A stretch of DNA of 64,000 nt from Denitromonas halophila (GTDB lineage Bacteria > Pseudomonadota > Gammaproteobacteria > Burkholderiales > Rhodocyclaceae). The position numbers and the translations under genes were made by a program. Numbering within the stretch: the stretch's first letter is position 1; each line of letters begins with the position of its first letter. The DNA is taken from positions 1 to 64,000 of the forward strand of contig NZ_VMNK01000004.1 of the NCBI RefSeq assembly GCF_007625155.1, given 5' to 3'. The notes under the pieces are model-generated. The model was not told where the DNA came from and made no database searches. It worked only from the letters and a program-made list of their open reading frames with translations. This document shows, in pieces, positions 10,531 to 19,364 of this stretch.

Positions 10531-11847
10531 TTAGAAGAAGCGATACGTGTAGTCGAGGTACAGACGATGATCGCGTTCGTTCTCTTTCACGCCATCCAGA
10601 CGGCCGGTCTTGTCGGACTGGTAGTCGAGGTAGGTGTAGCGAAGCGCCAGGCCTTTGACGACCGGGATCGCGTAGCGCACGTCGAGGGCCCATTCGCTCT
10701 CGTCGGCTTCGCCCAGCGAGGGGACATGACTGTTGCGTGCGCCGGTGCCTTTCTTGTAGCTGAGGGTGGTTTTCAGGCCTTTGATGTAATCCTTCCAGTC
10801 GTAACCGGCCTTGAGCATCCACACCAGTTCGTCACGGTTGGAGAAGTCAGCCAGCACGCCGCCGGTGGGGAAGGCGTTGGTGCCGTGATCGCCGGCGAAG
10901 TTGTCTTCGATCCATGCACCGTCGAACTTGGACAGGGCGCCGCCCAACAGCACGTTGCCAAAGGTCCAGTCGGCCGCCACGTACACGCCGAGGCCGTCAT
11001 TGTCGCTGGCGGTTTTGCCGGCGACCGAACCCGCGACATCTTCGTCGTCGAGTTCGCTGCTTTCCGAGCCGGTCACGAACAGGTCGCCGTCGTCGCGCGA
11101 GGCGTGAACACCGCCGGTCACTTTCAGTTTTGACTTGTTGGCCAGGGCGAAGGTATAGGACGCCACCAGACCGGTCTTGCTCAGGAAGTTGTCGGCCTTG
11201 AGGTATTCGAAGTCGATGCTGAAGGGGCCGGAGTCGTAGCTCACGCCGACCAGACCGATGTACTCGATGTCGCCCTCGGCCGAGCGGTCGGTCTTGAACT
11301 CGTAGAAGTGGGCGTCGGAGCGCGGCGACCATTCGTTGTACATCGCGCCATAGAATTTCAGGCCCTTCATCGGCGTGACGTTCACTGTGCCGCCAGAGAA
11401 GGAGTTGGGAATGGCGCGGCTACCGGAGCTGCTCAGCAGCATGCTCTTGTGCACCTGGCGACCCAGCTTGGCGCTGACCACGTCCTGGTACTTGAGCTTG
11501 ATGAAGGCCTGGCCCAGCTTGCCGAAGGAGTCATGCACATCGCCGTCCTTGTCGACCGACAGGATGTCCGAGGTCAGGCGGCCACTGGCGCCCAGTTCGG
11601 TCACGCTGTAGCCGGACAGGCCGATACCGATGAAGTCCCAGTAGTAGGGCGATTCGTAGTTCAGCTGCAGACCCAGGGCCGACTGGCTGCGATCGTTGGC
11701 GTCGTTTTCGTAGTCGCGGTCAAAGTAAATGCCACGGGCTTTGAGTTCCAGCGAATGGCCTTTGGTGTCGGCGGCCGATGCGGTGCCGGCCAGGGCCAGG
11801 CTTCCGACCAGGATCTGGATCAGTAGGGGAATGCGCTGCTGCTTCAT
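10531..11847 (-). CDS. OprD-family outer-membrane porin
   Basis: 438 residues. A signal peptide (MKQQRIPLLIQILVGSLALAGTASAAD) precedes an 18-strand-type OprD barrel: KARGIYFDRDYEND near the N-terminus, KLGQAFIKLKYQD, LGRQVH, SRAIPNSFSGGTV, GAMYNEWSPRSD, and a C-terminus ending in YRFF with the terminal aromatic needed for barrel assembly. OprD members are selective for basic amino acids or carboxylic acids; OpdH of Pseudomonas takes up cis-aconitate and related tricarboxylates. Position just downstream of the polycarboxylate gene block suggests a tricarboxylate channel, which is inference. Start chosen at the ATG preceded by GAGGAG. Confidence 0.85.
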   Translation of the reverse strand: MKQQRIPLLIQILVGSLALAGTASAADTKGHSLELKARGIYFDRDYENDANDRSQSALGLQLNYESPYYWDFIGIGLSGYSVTELGASGRLTSDILSVDKDGDVHDSFGKLGQAFIKLKYQDVVSAKLGRQVHKSMLLSSSGSRAIPNSFSGGTVNVTPMKGLKFYGAMYNEWSPRSDAHFYEFKTDRSAEGDIEYIGLVGVSYDSGPFSIDFEYLKADNFLSKTGLVASYTFALANKSKLKVTGGVHASRDDGDLFVTGSESSELDDEDVAGSVAGKTASDNDGLGVYVAADWTFGNVLLGGALSKFDGAWIEDNFAGDHGTNAFPTGGVLADFSNRDELVWMLKAGYDWKDYIKGLKTTLSYKKGTGARNSHVPSLGEADESEWALDVRYAIPVVKGLALRYTYLDYQSDKTGRLDGVKENERDHRLYLDYTYRFF

Positions 11848-11954
11848 GGTGTCTCCTCGGTTTGTTCTGGGTATGTCGTCAGGGCTAGGGCTGCGGCAAG
11901 CTGTGTCTGATCCCGCTAGCTTGGCCAAAGTATGGCGAGCTTCATTGATGCTTT

Positions 11955-11993
11955 GAAATGCATTGTCAGTGTCTATTTATGCGATGTTCGCAT
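11955..11993. promoter_or_regulatory. Candidate operator upstream of the porin gene
   Basis: ATGCGA at 11979-11984 and TCGCAT at 11988-11993 form an exact dyad with a 3-base spacer. A box GAAATGCATTG lies at 11955-11965. The same half-site and box, in other arrangements, precede the first prpF gene (13157-13210) and lie between the second prpF and its divergent LysR gene (28281-28319). A LysR-type binding region is a reasonable reading. Confidence 0.45.
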
Positions 11994-12012
11994 CGATAAA
12001 AGGCACGGTTTT

Positions 12013-13110
12013 TCAGGCGGCGGCCTTGGCTTTGTCGAGCGGCACGTGGACGACGCCGATGAACAGCGGGCGCGCGGTACGGACCAGGCCGGCCACCGCG
12101 AAATGCGGCGCATCCGGGCTTGAGCGCGGGTCGAGGCCCATGCGGATGTCGAGGCCGCCGGCGGGGTGCTCGATGCGGATCAAGTCGGGGTCGTCTGCCG
12201 AGCGCCGTGCGTAGCGCGATGGCATCGTGGCTTCAATGCTCGAGGCTGCGGCCAGGCACAGCGCACCCGTTACCGCAAAGGCGGAGTGGCAGGTCCAGGG
12301 GGTGAAATAGCGCGACGTGATGGTGCCGCCATGCGCCGGCGAGGCGACCAGCGCGATCTTTGGCAGGACGGACTGGCGGACATCGCCCATGCCGGCGCGT
12401 AGAGCAATCTCAAGGCGAATGGTTTCGAGTCGGGCTTTCAGGTCGCTGTCGGCGTCGAGTTCCTGCCGGGTTTCATGCCCGGTTCGCCCGAGCGATTCGG
12501 CCGCCACGAAGACCAGCGGCGAGGCGAAGTCGATGCAGGTCACGTCGATGTCGCCGACGCGGTCAATACGCTGCCCGGTTGGAAACAGCTTGCCGGTCTT
12601 GGCGCCGGCCGCGTCGAGAAAGTTCAGCACGATGGGCGCGCCGGTGCCGGGTACGCCGTCAATCCGGGTGTCGCCGTCGTAGGTCACTTTCCCGCCGGGC
12701 GTTTGCACGATGGATTCGACGATCTTGCCGGTGTTCCGGTTGAGGATGCGCAGCGTCGTGACCGGATGCTGAGCCTTGACCAATCCGTTCTCGATCGCAA
12801 ACGGGCCGACGCCGGCCAGCATGTTGCCGCAGTTGGGCATGGTGTCCACGCTCGACTGATCGACCGACACCTGAGCAAACAGGTATTCGATGTCGATGCC
12901 GGTCTGTGTTGACGGGCTGACGATCACCGCCTTGCTGGAGAGGGTGTCGCCACCGCCAATGCCGTCTACCTGGCGGATATGGGGCGAGCCCATGGCCGCG
13001 AGCAGAATCCGGTCCCGCTCGGCCGGCTCGCTTGGTAAATCATGGGCCTGGAAGTACGGCCCCTTCGAGGTGCCGCCGCGCATCAAGGTGCAGGGGATGT
13101 TTTTGAACAT
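12013..13110 (-). CDS. PrpF-family isomerase (aconitate/oxalomesaconate type), copy 1
   Basis: 365 residues of the PrpF family, which has a diaminopimelate-epimerase fold and moves double bonds in polycarboxylates (PrpF on 2-methylaconitate/aconitate, GalD on 4-oxalomesaconate, fungal Adi1 on aconitate). Seen: IPCTLMRGGTSKGPYF at the start, GIGGGDTLSSKAVIV with Lys60, and the second active-site motif PNCGN with Cys94, matching the Lys/Cys pair reported for PrpF. The C-terminal half has PKIALVASPAHGG and IEHPAGGLDI. It is the last gene of the minus-strand run before the porin. A second paralogue lies at 27125-28219 with Ser in place of this Cys. I propose cis- to trans-aconitate isomerisation; oxalomesaconate tautomerase is the main alternative. 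Confidence 0.82.
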   Translation of the reverse strand: MFKNIPCTLMRGGTSKGPYFQAHDLPSEPAERDRILLAAMGSPHIRQVDGIGGGDTLSSKAVIVSPSTQTGIDIEYLFAQVSVDQSSVDTMPNCGNMLAGVGPFAIENGLVKAQHPVTTLRILNRNTGKIVESIVQTPGGKVTYDGDTRIDGVPGTGAPIVLNFLDAAGAKTGKLFPTGQRIDRVGDIDVTCIDFASPLVFVAAESLGRTGHETRQELDADSDLKARLETIRLEIALRAGMGDVRQSVLPKIALVASPAHGGTITSRYFTPWTCHSAFAVTGALCLAAASSIEATMPSRYARRSADDPDLIRIEHPAGGLDIRMGLDPRSSPDAPHFAVAGLVRTARPLFIGVVHVPLDKAKAAA

Positions 13111-13156
13111 GGGTTCCTCGTTGTCCGAACGACTGTGAGCAACCCATTCTGGCGTG

Positions 13157-13210
13157 ATGCGATAAATGTTAGAAATGCAATGTATTGTCGTTTTGGTGCG
13201 TAAATCGCAT
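13157..13210. promoter_or_regulatory. Candidate operator/promoter region of prpF copy 1
   Basis: This 99-bp gap between the dehydrogenase stop and the prpF start contains ATGCGA (13157-13162), GAAATGCAATG (13172-13182) and TCGCAT (13205-13210). The same elements occur upstream of the porin and of prpF copy 2. This suggests a separate promoter for this gene inside the long minus-strand run. Confidence 0.4.
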
Positions 13211-14181
13211 TAATTGGCGCGCCGGTTTTCGTGCAGAAAGGTTCTCACATGCGCGAATGCGTTCTCGAAATAGGCCTCGTAGGTGTCGTGCTCGACAAAG
13301 CCGAGGTGGGGCGTGCACAGAATGCGAGGATGGCTCAGATAGGCCTGCACGCCGGTCGGCTCATTTTCGAACACGTCGAGCGCGGCAAAACCTGGCCTAC
13401 CGGCTGCCAGTGCGTTGAGTACGGCACCGGGCGCGACGAGCTCGGCGCGGCTGGTGTTGACCAGCAGGGCGTGCGGTGGCATGGCGGCCAGGTGCTCGGC
13501 GGTGACGATGTGCCGTGTGTCGGGTGTCATCCGCAAATGCAGGCTGAGCACATCGGCCTGTGAGAAAAAGTGCTGGCGGTCGGCGATAAAGTGGTCACCC
13601 GCCTGCTCGGCGGCGCCGCGTGAGCCCTCGCGCCCATGCGCGATCACCCGCATGCCGAAGGCGCGGCCGAAGCTCGCCACCCGTGCGCCGATGCGTCCGT
13701 AGCCCCAGATGCCGAGCGTGCGGCCATGGAGCACGGTGCCCAGGGCTTCGTCTTCGCGCCGCTCGGCGCTGCGCTGCCAACGCCCGGCGTCGAGCTGGCG
13801 GACGTAGGGCACCAGGCGCCGCGAGGCGGCCAATATCAGCGCCCAGGTCAGCTCGGCCGGGGCGATCGGATTGCCGCTGCCGTCGCGCACTTCAACCCCA
13901 TGCCGTGCGCAGGCGTCGAGGTCGATGCAGCCGGCCAAGCGTCCGGTCTGGACGATCAGCTCAAGCTCGGGCAAGGCGGCGATCACCGCGGCGGTGATGG
14001 TGGTGCGCTCGCGGATCAGCACCAGGCAACGGGTGCCGCGTAGTGCCGCGATGAGTGCGGCCTCGGTGTCGATGGGCTCGTGCAGCACCTGCAGGCGGGC
14101 ATCGATGCCGTCGAGCAGGCGTGCGGCGTTGAGTCGCGACACGACGCCCTGATAGTCGTCCAGTACGGTGATTTGGTTCAT
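13210..14181 (-). CDS. D-2-hydroxyacid dehydrogenase family protein
   Basis: 323 residues. An NAD-binding Rossmann domain is marked by LGIWGYGRIGARVASFGRAFGM. The catalytic region includes LHLRMTPDTRHIV (substrate Arg) and the general acid His in CTPHLGFVEHDTYEAY, with the acidic residue in ALDVFENEP. These enzymes interconvert 2-oxoacids and D-2-hydroxyacids, or 3-phosphoglycerate in SerA. The gene sits 28 bp after the MFS gene, in the tcu-containing run, so it may handle a hydroxy-acid side product or substrate such as a citrate analogue; no specific reaction can be read from sequence. The ATG start and full-length motifs suggest an intact gene. Confidence 0.85.
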   Translation of the reverse strand: MNQITVLDDYQGVVSRLNAARLLDGIDARLQVLHEPIDTEAALIAALRGTRCLVLIRERTTITAAVIAALPELELIVQTGRLAGCIDLDACARHGVEVRDGSGNPIAPAELTWALILAASRRLVPYVRQLDAGRWQRSAERREDEALGTVLHGRTLGIWGYGRIGARVASFGRAFGMRVIAHGREGSRGAAEQAGDHFIADRQHFFSQADVLSLHLRMTPDTRHIVTAEHLAAMPPHALLVNTSRAELVAPGAVLNALAAGRPGFAALDVFENEPTGVQAYLSHPRILCTPHLGFVEHDTYEAYFENAFAHVRTFLHENRRAN

Positions 14182-14208
14182 GTGTCGGTCTCCGGAAGTG
14201 TCGCCAGG

Positions 14209-15510
14209 TCAGTCCATCGTGCGTGGCGCAATGCCTTGCGCGGCATATAGCGGTCGCAGGTGCACCCGCATGAATTCGAGGCGCTGATAAAAGCGCGCGC
14301 CCACTGCCACCAGCAACAGCCCGGCCGACAGCAAGGCGGCGTCGGGACCGATCGCATCGGCGACCCAGCCCACCATCAAGCCGCCGACCGCGGCGGCGCC
14401 GAGATTGGCTGCTGTGTAGAGTGCCAGCACGCGTCCGCGCAGCCCCTCGGGCAGAATCGTTTGCAGGATGGTGTTGCTCGAGGCGTTGCACACGATCATG
14501 CTGAAACCGAGCAGGAACAGCTGGGCCAGGGCAAGCCATAGCTCGGCGGTGAGTGCAAAGCCGGTGAGCGCGGTGCCGGCCAGTACGCTGGCGTGAAGAA
14601 TGCTGCCGGTGAGGCCGCGCACCGACCGGCGCGACATCAGATACACCGAGGCCACCAGCGCCCCGGCCCCCGCGCTGCCGAGCAGCACGCCGAGGGTGTT
14701 GGGCCCGCCCTGAAACACGTCGCGGGCGAAGGCCGGCATCATCGGCAGATAGCTGGCGGCGAAGAAATTCACCAGCGCAACCTGGATCAGCAACATCCGC
14801 ACGGGCACGCTGCCGCGGACATAGGCGAGGCCTTCGCGCAGGGCAGCGCGAAATGACGCCGGCGGGGGGCGCGACGAGGGGCTGTCGATGTGTCGAAGCG
14901 CCAGAATCAAAGCCAGGAAGGACAGGCCATTGACCGCGAAACACACCGCCGCCGAGGTGGCGGCGAGCAAGAGCCCGGCGGTCGGTGGGCCGACGAAGCG
15001 GGCCACATTGAAGGTCAGCGTGTTGAGTGCGATGGCGTTCGGAATGTCGTCGCGCCGGGCCACAAGCTGCCCGGCGAGCGAATGCCGTAGCGGCGCGTCG
15101 AAGCTGTTGAGCACGCCCAGCACGCCCGCCGCGACCAGAATCAGCCAGCGTTCGAGCCAGCCGAAGTAGGTGAATACCGCCAGGAAGATCGCCTGCGCCA
15201 GCATCAGCGTCTGGATCTGCAGCATCAGGCGTTTGCGGTCGCTGCGGTCGATGACGATGCCGGCGAAGGGCGCCACCAGCAGTTGCGGGGCGTTGCTCAG
15301 AAAGGCCACGGCGCCCAGCAGCACGGTTGAGTCGGTGAGTCGATAGACCAGCCAGCCGAGCGCGACCTGTTGAATCCAGGTGCCGACCAGCGACAGCAAC
15401 TGGCCGAAGAAATAACGCCGGTAGGCCGGCGAGGCCAGCGCGCGCCAGGCCTGGCCACGCGCCGGCTTCGCCGGCCCCGGACGTTCAGCGTCGTGTGAGG
15501 GCTTAGCCAT
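14209..15510 (-). CDS. MFS transporter (MFS_3/EntS-like)
   Basis: 433 residues with about 12 TM helices. It begins with [29 protein letters not shown] and has the inter-helix motif [14 protein letters not shown], both typical of the MFS_3/DHA3 group that includes the enterobactin exporter EntS. The ATG at 15510 overlaps the end of tcuB (ATGGCTAA), so translation is coupled; longer starts upstream would run into tcuB. In Salmonella the tricarballylate importer TcuC is also an MFS protein but of the citrate symporter type, so this is not an evident TcuC. It could export or import a carboxylate or a pathway by-product. Confidence 0.82.
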   Translation of the reverse strand: MAKPSHDAERPGPAKPARGQAWRALASPAYRRYFFGQLLSLVGTWIQQVALGWLVYRLTDSTVLLGAVAFLSNAPQLLVAPFAGIVIDRSDRKRLMLQIQTLMLAQAIFLAVFTYFGWLERWLILVAAGVLGVLNSFDAPLRHSLAGQLVARRDDIPNAIALNTLTFNVARFVGPPTAGLLLAATSAAVCFAVNGLSFLALILALRHIDSPSSRPPPASFRAALREGLAYVRGSVPVRMLLIQVALVNFFAASYLPMMPAFARDVFQGGPNTLGVLLGSAGAGALVASVYLMSRRSVRGLTGSILHASVLAGTALTGFALTAELWLALAQLFLLGFSMIVCNASSNTILQTILPEGLRGRVLALYTAANLGAAAVGGLMVGWVADAIGPDAALLSAGLLLVAVGARFYQRLEFMRVHLRPLYAAQGIAPRTMD

Positions 15511-16672
15511 CGCTCCCGACGCCGACCGGATTGGGGCGCCGCTTTTCGATCGCCCACTTGAGCAGTGCCGCGCTGCGGTAAAAGCCGTGGGCAAACTTGC
15601 CGTAGGGCATGGTCAGAAAGAGGCCCATCACCACGCCCAGATGCACCGCCAGCAGCAGGCCCATGGCGGAGGTATCGCGTCCGGCGAGCAAGGCCAGGCC
15701 GGTCAGGCTGGTGAAGAACAGCAGGGCGATGAAGCCGCGGTCCATCGGTTTTTGTGCTGCGTCGCCATGCTCGGGGTGACGCTTCAGGTTCAGCCAGAAC
15801 AGACCGGCCGGGCCGATCAGCAGGCCGATGCCGCCCACGGTGCCGAGCACCACCGGCAGGCTGGTGAAGGCGTAGGGGGCTTCCCAGCCAAACACGTAGT
15901 GATACAGCGTGGCCACACTGGTGGCGGCAAAGCACAGCATGAAGCCGTAGAAGGTCAGGTGGTGGTAACGCCGCCGCGCCAGGGTGAAGGCGTCGTCGGC
16001 GTTGTTGCAGCCCTGGCCGTGACCGCCGTCGAGGTAGGTCAGGCGCAGCACATCATGCGTGGTCTCCGCAATCGCCGCGCCGCTGGCGGCGCCGGGGGCC
16101 GCTTCGCGCCAGAAGCGCGCGACGCCGATGCCCAGCGCCAGCGCCGCAAACAGGAACACCGGCGCGAACATCGAGACCAGCAGGTTGTGCGGAAAAATGG
16201 CGTAGAAATCGCCGGCCAGCGGCGCATGAAACAGCGTGCCCTGGATTATCAGCGCGAGCACCAGGAACAGCGCCAGGCCGCCCGCCACGGACAGCGCGAC
16301 GGTCACGCCATTGTTGCGATACAAGTTGCCGAAGCCGGCCGGCCAGGCGAAATCCGAGTAGGTTCGGGCGCGCACCGTGGCCATGGCTTGCGGCACATTG
16401 ACCGCGAATTCATGTGGCGGGGCGTACTGGCAGGCGTGCAGGCAGGCGCCGCAGTTGTGGCACAGATTGGCCAGGTAGTGCACATCGGCCTTGTCGAAGG
16501 CCAGGCGCCGGGTCATGGCGGGAAACACCGCGCAAAAGCCTTCGCAGTAACGACAGGCGTTGCAGATTTGCAGGATGCGGCCGACTTCGGCCTCGTCGGC
16601 GTTGAGCGCCGGCAGATTGCGTCCGGCGGCCAGATCAGTGGCTTCGCGGGCGAGGGCTTCAAGCGATTGCAT
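15503..16672 (-). CDS. tcuB: Tricarballylate utilisation protein B (TcuB-like, CitB family)
   Basis: 389 residues. The N-terminal ferredoxin-like part has two cysteine clusters, [11 protein letters not shown] and [17 protein letters not shown], that would bind iron-sulfur clusters. The rest is membrane-embedded with several helices and histidines ([38 protein letters not shown]). TcuB of Salmonella reoxidises the reduced FAD of TcuA and passes electrons to the quinone pool. The ATG at 16672 lies within the last codons of tcuA and has AAGGAGA at good spacing. The pair tcuA-tcuB is diagnostic for tricarballylate oxidation. Confidence 0.9.
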   Translation of the reverse strand: MQSLEALAREATDLAAGRNLPALNADEAEVGRILQICNACRYCEGFCAVFPAMTRRLAFDKADVHYLANLCHNCGACLHACQYAPPHEFAVNVPQAMATVRARTYSDFAWPAGFGNLYRNNGVTVALSVAGGLALFLVLALIIQGTLFHAPLAGDFYAIFPHNLLVSMFAPVFLFAALALGIGVARFWREAAPGAASGAAIAETTHDVLRLTYLDGGHGQGCNNADDAFTLARRRYHHLTFYGFMLCFAATSVATLYHYVFGWEAPYAFTSLPVVLGTVGGIGLLIGPAGLFWLNLKRHPEHGDAAQKPMDRGFIALLFFTSLTGLALLAGRDTSAMGLLLAVHLGVVMGLFLTMPYGKFAHGFYRSAALLKWAIEKRRPNPVGVGSDG

Positions 16673-18083
16673 GGGATTCTCCTTGGCGCGCGGCAGCCGC
16701 GGCGTGAGCGCCGGCGATGCGGCCGAAGGTGGTGCCAATGGTCATGCCGACCCCGGCGGTGTAGCCCTTGCCGAGCACGTTGCCGGCCATCATTTCGCCG
16801 GCCACGAACAGGTTGGGGCTCGGCGCATCCGAAAAATGGACGGCGGCCTGCTCATTCACTTTCAGCCCGAGGTAGGTGAAGGTGATGCCGGGCTTGAGCG
16901 CATAGCCGCGGAAGGGCGGGGTGTCGATCGGCAGCGCCCAGTGGGTCTTGGCCGGCGACAGGCCTTCGGTGTGGCAGTCGTCCTGCACGGTGTGGTCGAA
17001 GGTGCCGACGTGGCAGGCGGCGTTGTACTCGCCCACGGTGCGCACAAAAGCCGCTTCATCGATGCCGAGCTGGCGGGCGAGCTCTTCGAGCGTGTCCGCC
17101 GTGGCGCCGGGAAACACCGGCGGCATGAAGCGGCCGTTGGCCTTGGCGTCGATGATCGAGAAGCCGATCTGGCCGGGCTGCTGCGCCACCAGACGGCCCC
17201 AGATCGCGTAGCGCTTGGGCCAGAAGTCTTCGCCTTCGTCGTAGAAACGCTCGGCGTGTTTGTTGACCACGATGCCCAGCGACACACAGTCGATGCGGGT
17301 GCAGATGCCGCCGTCGTAAAGCGGGGCGCGGGCGTCGATGGCCACGCAGTGCGACTGCGAGGGGTCGCCGATCATGTCGGCGCCGGCCTCGATCATGGCC
17401 TTGAGCAGCACGCCGCGGTTGAAGCGGGTGCCGCGGATGGCGAAGTTGTCGGCCGGCCACTCCCCGTTTTCATTTTGCCCCCAGGCCTCGCGCAGCCATT
17501 CGCGGTTGGACTCGAAGCCGCCGGCGGCCATCACACAGGCGCGCGCAGCGATGCGTTCGTCGCCAACCCAGGCGGCGCGGAACACGCCGTTTTCCAGTTC
17601 GATCCGGTCGACCGGCGCTTCGTAGCGGATGCGCACGCCGAGCGCTTCGGCGCTGCGGTAGTAGGCATTCACCAGCGCCTTGCCGCCGCCCATGAAGAAG
17701 GCGTTGGTGCGCGACAGGTGCAGGGTGCCGGACAGCGAGGGCTGAAAATTGACGCCATGCTTGCGCATCCAGTCGCGGCAGTGCGAGGACTCGCGGATCG
17801 CCAGGCGGGCGAGCTTTTCGTTGGTGACGCCGCCGGTGACCTTGAGCAGGTCTTGCCAGAATTCTTCTTCGGGGTAGCGCTCGGTCAGCACGTCCTGCGG
17901 GGCGTCGTGCATGCAGCGCAGGTTGCGGGTGTGGCTGGAGTTGCCGCCGCGCCATTCGCGCGGTGCGGCTTCGAGCAGCAGCACCGAGGCGCCGGCTTCG
18001 CGCGCCATCAGCGCGGCGCACAGCGCGGCGTTGCCGCCGCCAATGACCAGCACGTCGACGGTGCCGGGATGCTTTTCTTTCAT
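16659..18083 (-). CDS. tcuA: FAD-dependent tricarballylate dehydrogenase (TcuA-like)
   Basis: 474 residues of the fumarate reductase/succinate dehydrogenase flavoprotein family. Seen: dinucleotide-binding [38 protein letters not shown] near the flavin, GGFESNREW, and the C-terminal FAD-binding [26 protein letters not shown]. TcuA oxidises tricarballylate to cis-aconitate. It is followed by tcuB with a 14-base overlap and preceded by a LysR gene in the same direction, as in other tcu clusters. ATG 18083 is chosen over one 33 bases earlier because GGAG lies at suitable spacing. A broader fumarate-reductase-like substrate is possible, but the TcuB partner supports the name. Confidence 0.88.
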   Translation of the reverse strand: MKEKHPGTVDVLVIGGGNAALCAALMAREAGASVLLLEAAPREWRGGNSSHTRNLRCMHDAPQDVLTERYPEEEFWQDLLKVTGGVTNEKLARLAIRESSHCRDWMRKHGVNFQPSLSGTLHLSRTNAFFMGGGKALVNAYYRSAEALGVRIRYEAPVDRIELENGVFRAAWVGDERIAARACVMAAGGFESNREWLREAWGQNENGEWPADNFAIRGTRFNRGVLLKAMIEAGADMIGDPSQSHCVAIDARAPLYDGGICTRIDCVSLGIVVNKHAERFYDEGEDFWPKRYAIWGRLVAQQPGQIGFSIIDAKANGRFMPPVFPGATADTLEELARQLGIDEAAFVRTVGEYNAACHVGTFDHTVQDDCHTEGLSPAKTHWALPIDTPPFRGYALKPGITFTYLGLKVNEQAAVHFSDAPSPNLFVAGEMMAGNVLGKGYTAGVGMTIGTTFGRIAGAHAAAAARQGESHAIA

Positions 18084-18166
18084 GGGTCGAACTCCTGTGT
18101 GTTGCTCGGTTGCCATCGACTATCGTTGTTTTGGCGCCGGCCACCCAACGCCGACCCAAGATCGGG

Positions 18167-19102
18167 CTATCTCGATTCGAGATGCAGTGGTGTGACCCCG
18201 CGCCAGTGCCCGTTGTTGACCAACTGACTCACCGTGTGGCGCAGGGTGTTGCGGGTGGCGAGGGCGGCGGGCGAGAGCTCGTCTTCGGACAGGCTGCACA
18301 GCAGGTTGCGGCGGGTGGTGCCTTCGTCTTCAAGCTCGCTCCAGCGCAGGCGCGAGTCCGCGTCCGGTTGGCGGGCGAGGGCCGACCACGGCTGCACGCT
18401 GGCGCCAATGCCGTGGTTGACCATGTCCATCAACACATAGAGTGAGTCGACTTCGGCGATTACATTTGGGGCGACGCCGAGGGCATTGAGTGCGGTGTCG
18501 ATGACGCGGCGCAGGCCATGGCGCTGGGTGGGCAGCACCAGCGGCAGGCCGGCCAGCGCGCCGAGCCGGGTGGGCAGTGGTGTGGGCGAGGCATCGGCGC
18601 GGGCGATGACAAACAGTCGCTCGTCGAGCATGGGCTGGATGCACCAGCGGCGCGCCTGGTGGCCGTCGAACAGCACCGCGATGTCGAGTTCGCGACCGTT
18701 GAGCATCTGGCCGAGATGGCCGGACATGGCCTCGACCAGGCGAATGCGGATGTCGGGATACTGCGTGCGCATGGCCTGCATCAGGGGCAGGCCGAGCAGG
18801 CCGGCGGTGGTCGGCGCCAGGCCGACACTGACCACGCCAGACAGGCGCGAGTGCTGCGCGGCGGAGGCGGCTTCGTCGGCATGGCGCAGGCTCAGTTGCG
18901 CGTGGGCCATGAAGGCCAGCCCGGCTTCGGTGGGTTCGATGCCGCTGGGGTTGCGCTGGAGCAGGCGGGTGGACAGCTCGCTCTCGAGTTTCTGGATCTG
19001 CAGGCTGATGGCTGACTGGGCGACGCCCAGATCGAGTGCTGCCTGACTGATGCTGCCCAGCTCGACGGTCCGCACGAAATAACGCAGTTGCCTCAGTTCC
19101 AT
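18167..19102 (-). CDS. LysR-family regulator (TcuR-like by position)
   Basis: 311 residues. The N-terminal helix-turn-helix reads MELRQLRYFVRTVELGSISQAALDLGVAQSAISLQIQKLE, followed by a co-inducer-binding domain with VSVGLAPTTAGLLGLPLM and LVEAMSGHLGQMLNGRELDIAVLF, close to the NAC/Cbl-like LysR branch. It lies 83 bp upstream of tcuA on the same strand, while the lyase operon ends 62 bp ahead of it. In Salmonella TcuR controls tcuABC in response to tricarballylate, and I infer the same here. Start at MELRQLRYF chosen for family agreement; further in-frame codons upstream are unlikely to be used. Confidence 0.85.
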   Translation of the reverse strand: MELRQLRYFVRTVELGSISQAALDLGVAQSAISLQIQKLESELSTRLLQRNPSGIEPTEAGLAFMAHAQLSLRHADEAASAAQHSRLSGVVSVGLAPTTAGLLGLPLMQAMRTQYPDIRIRLVEAMSGHLGQMLNGRELDIAVLFDGHQARRWCIQPMLDERLFVIARADASPTPLPTRLGALAGLPLVLPTQRHGLRRVIDTALNALGVAPNVIAEVDSLYVLMDMVNHGIGASVQPWSALARQPDADSRLRWSELEDEGTTRRNLLCSLSEDELSPAALATRNTLRHTVSQLVNNGHWRGVTPLHLESR

Positions 19103-19172
19103 CGCTTCATATGCCTGTTCAAAAATGCTTGAGGCGGGCATGGCCTTGCGGCCAGCCCGCCTCAAGCGCGAG

Positions 19173-19364
19173 TCAGTTCTCGCTCAATATGGCCACCATG
19201 GCCAGTTCGCTCAATGGCCGGTACGCGTCGAGATTAGCGCTGTCGGCGCGTTCGCCGGCCTGGCCCGGTGCCCGGCCGCCCGTGTCGCTGATCGAGCCGA
19301 ACAGCACCGGGCAGTCGAGCTGTTGCGTGGTCAGCTCGGTGAAGTGTGCGTGTTGCATTGTCAT
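19173..19364 (-). CDS. Small hypothetical protein translationally coupled to the lyase gene
   Basis: 63 codons starting MTMQHAHFTELTTQQLDCP and ending LSELAMVAILSEN. Its ATG overlaps the TGA of the upstream lyase (ATGA), the usual arrangement for coupled translation. No domain, signal peptide or membrane segment was recognised; the middle is polar and rich in Gly, Ala and Asp. A second in-frame ATG lies two codons later. The only support is position and length, so it could be a chance open frame in GC-rich DNA. Confidence 0.4.
   Translation of the reverse strand: MTMQHAHFTELTTQQLDCPVLFGSISDTGGRAPGQAGERADSANLDAYRPLSELAMVAILSEN

Noticed and set aside
14209-15510. Naming the MFS gene tcuC
   Set aside because: Its motifs fit the MFS_3/EntS group rather than the citrate-symporter type of TcuC.
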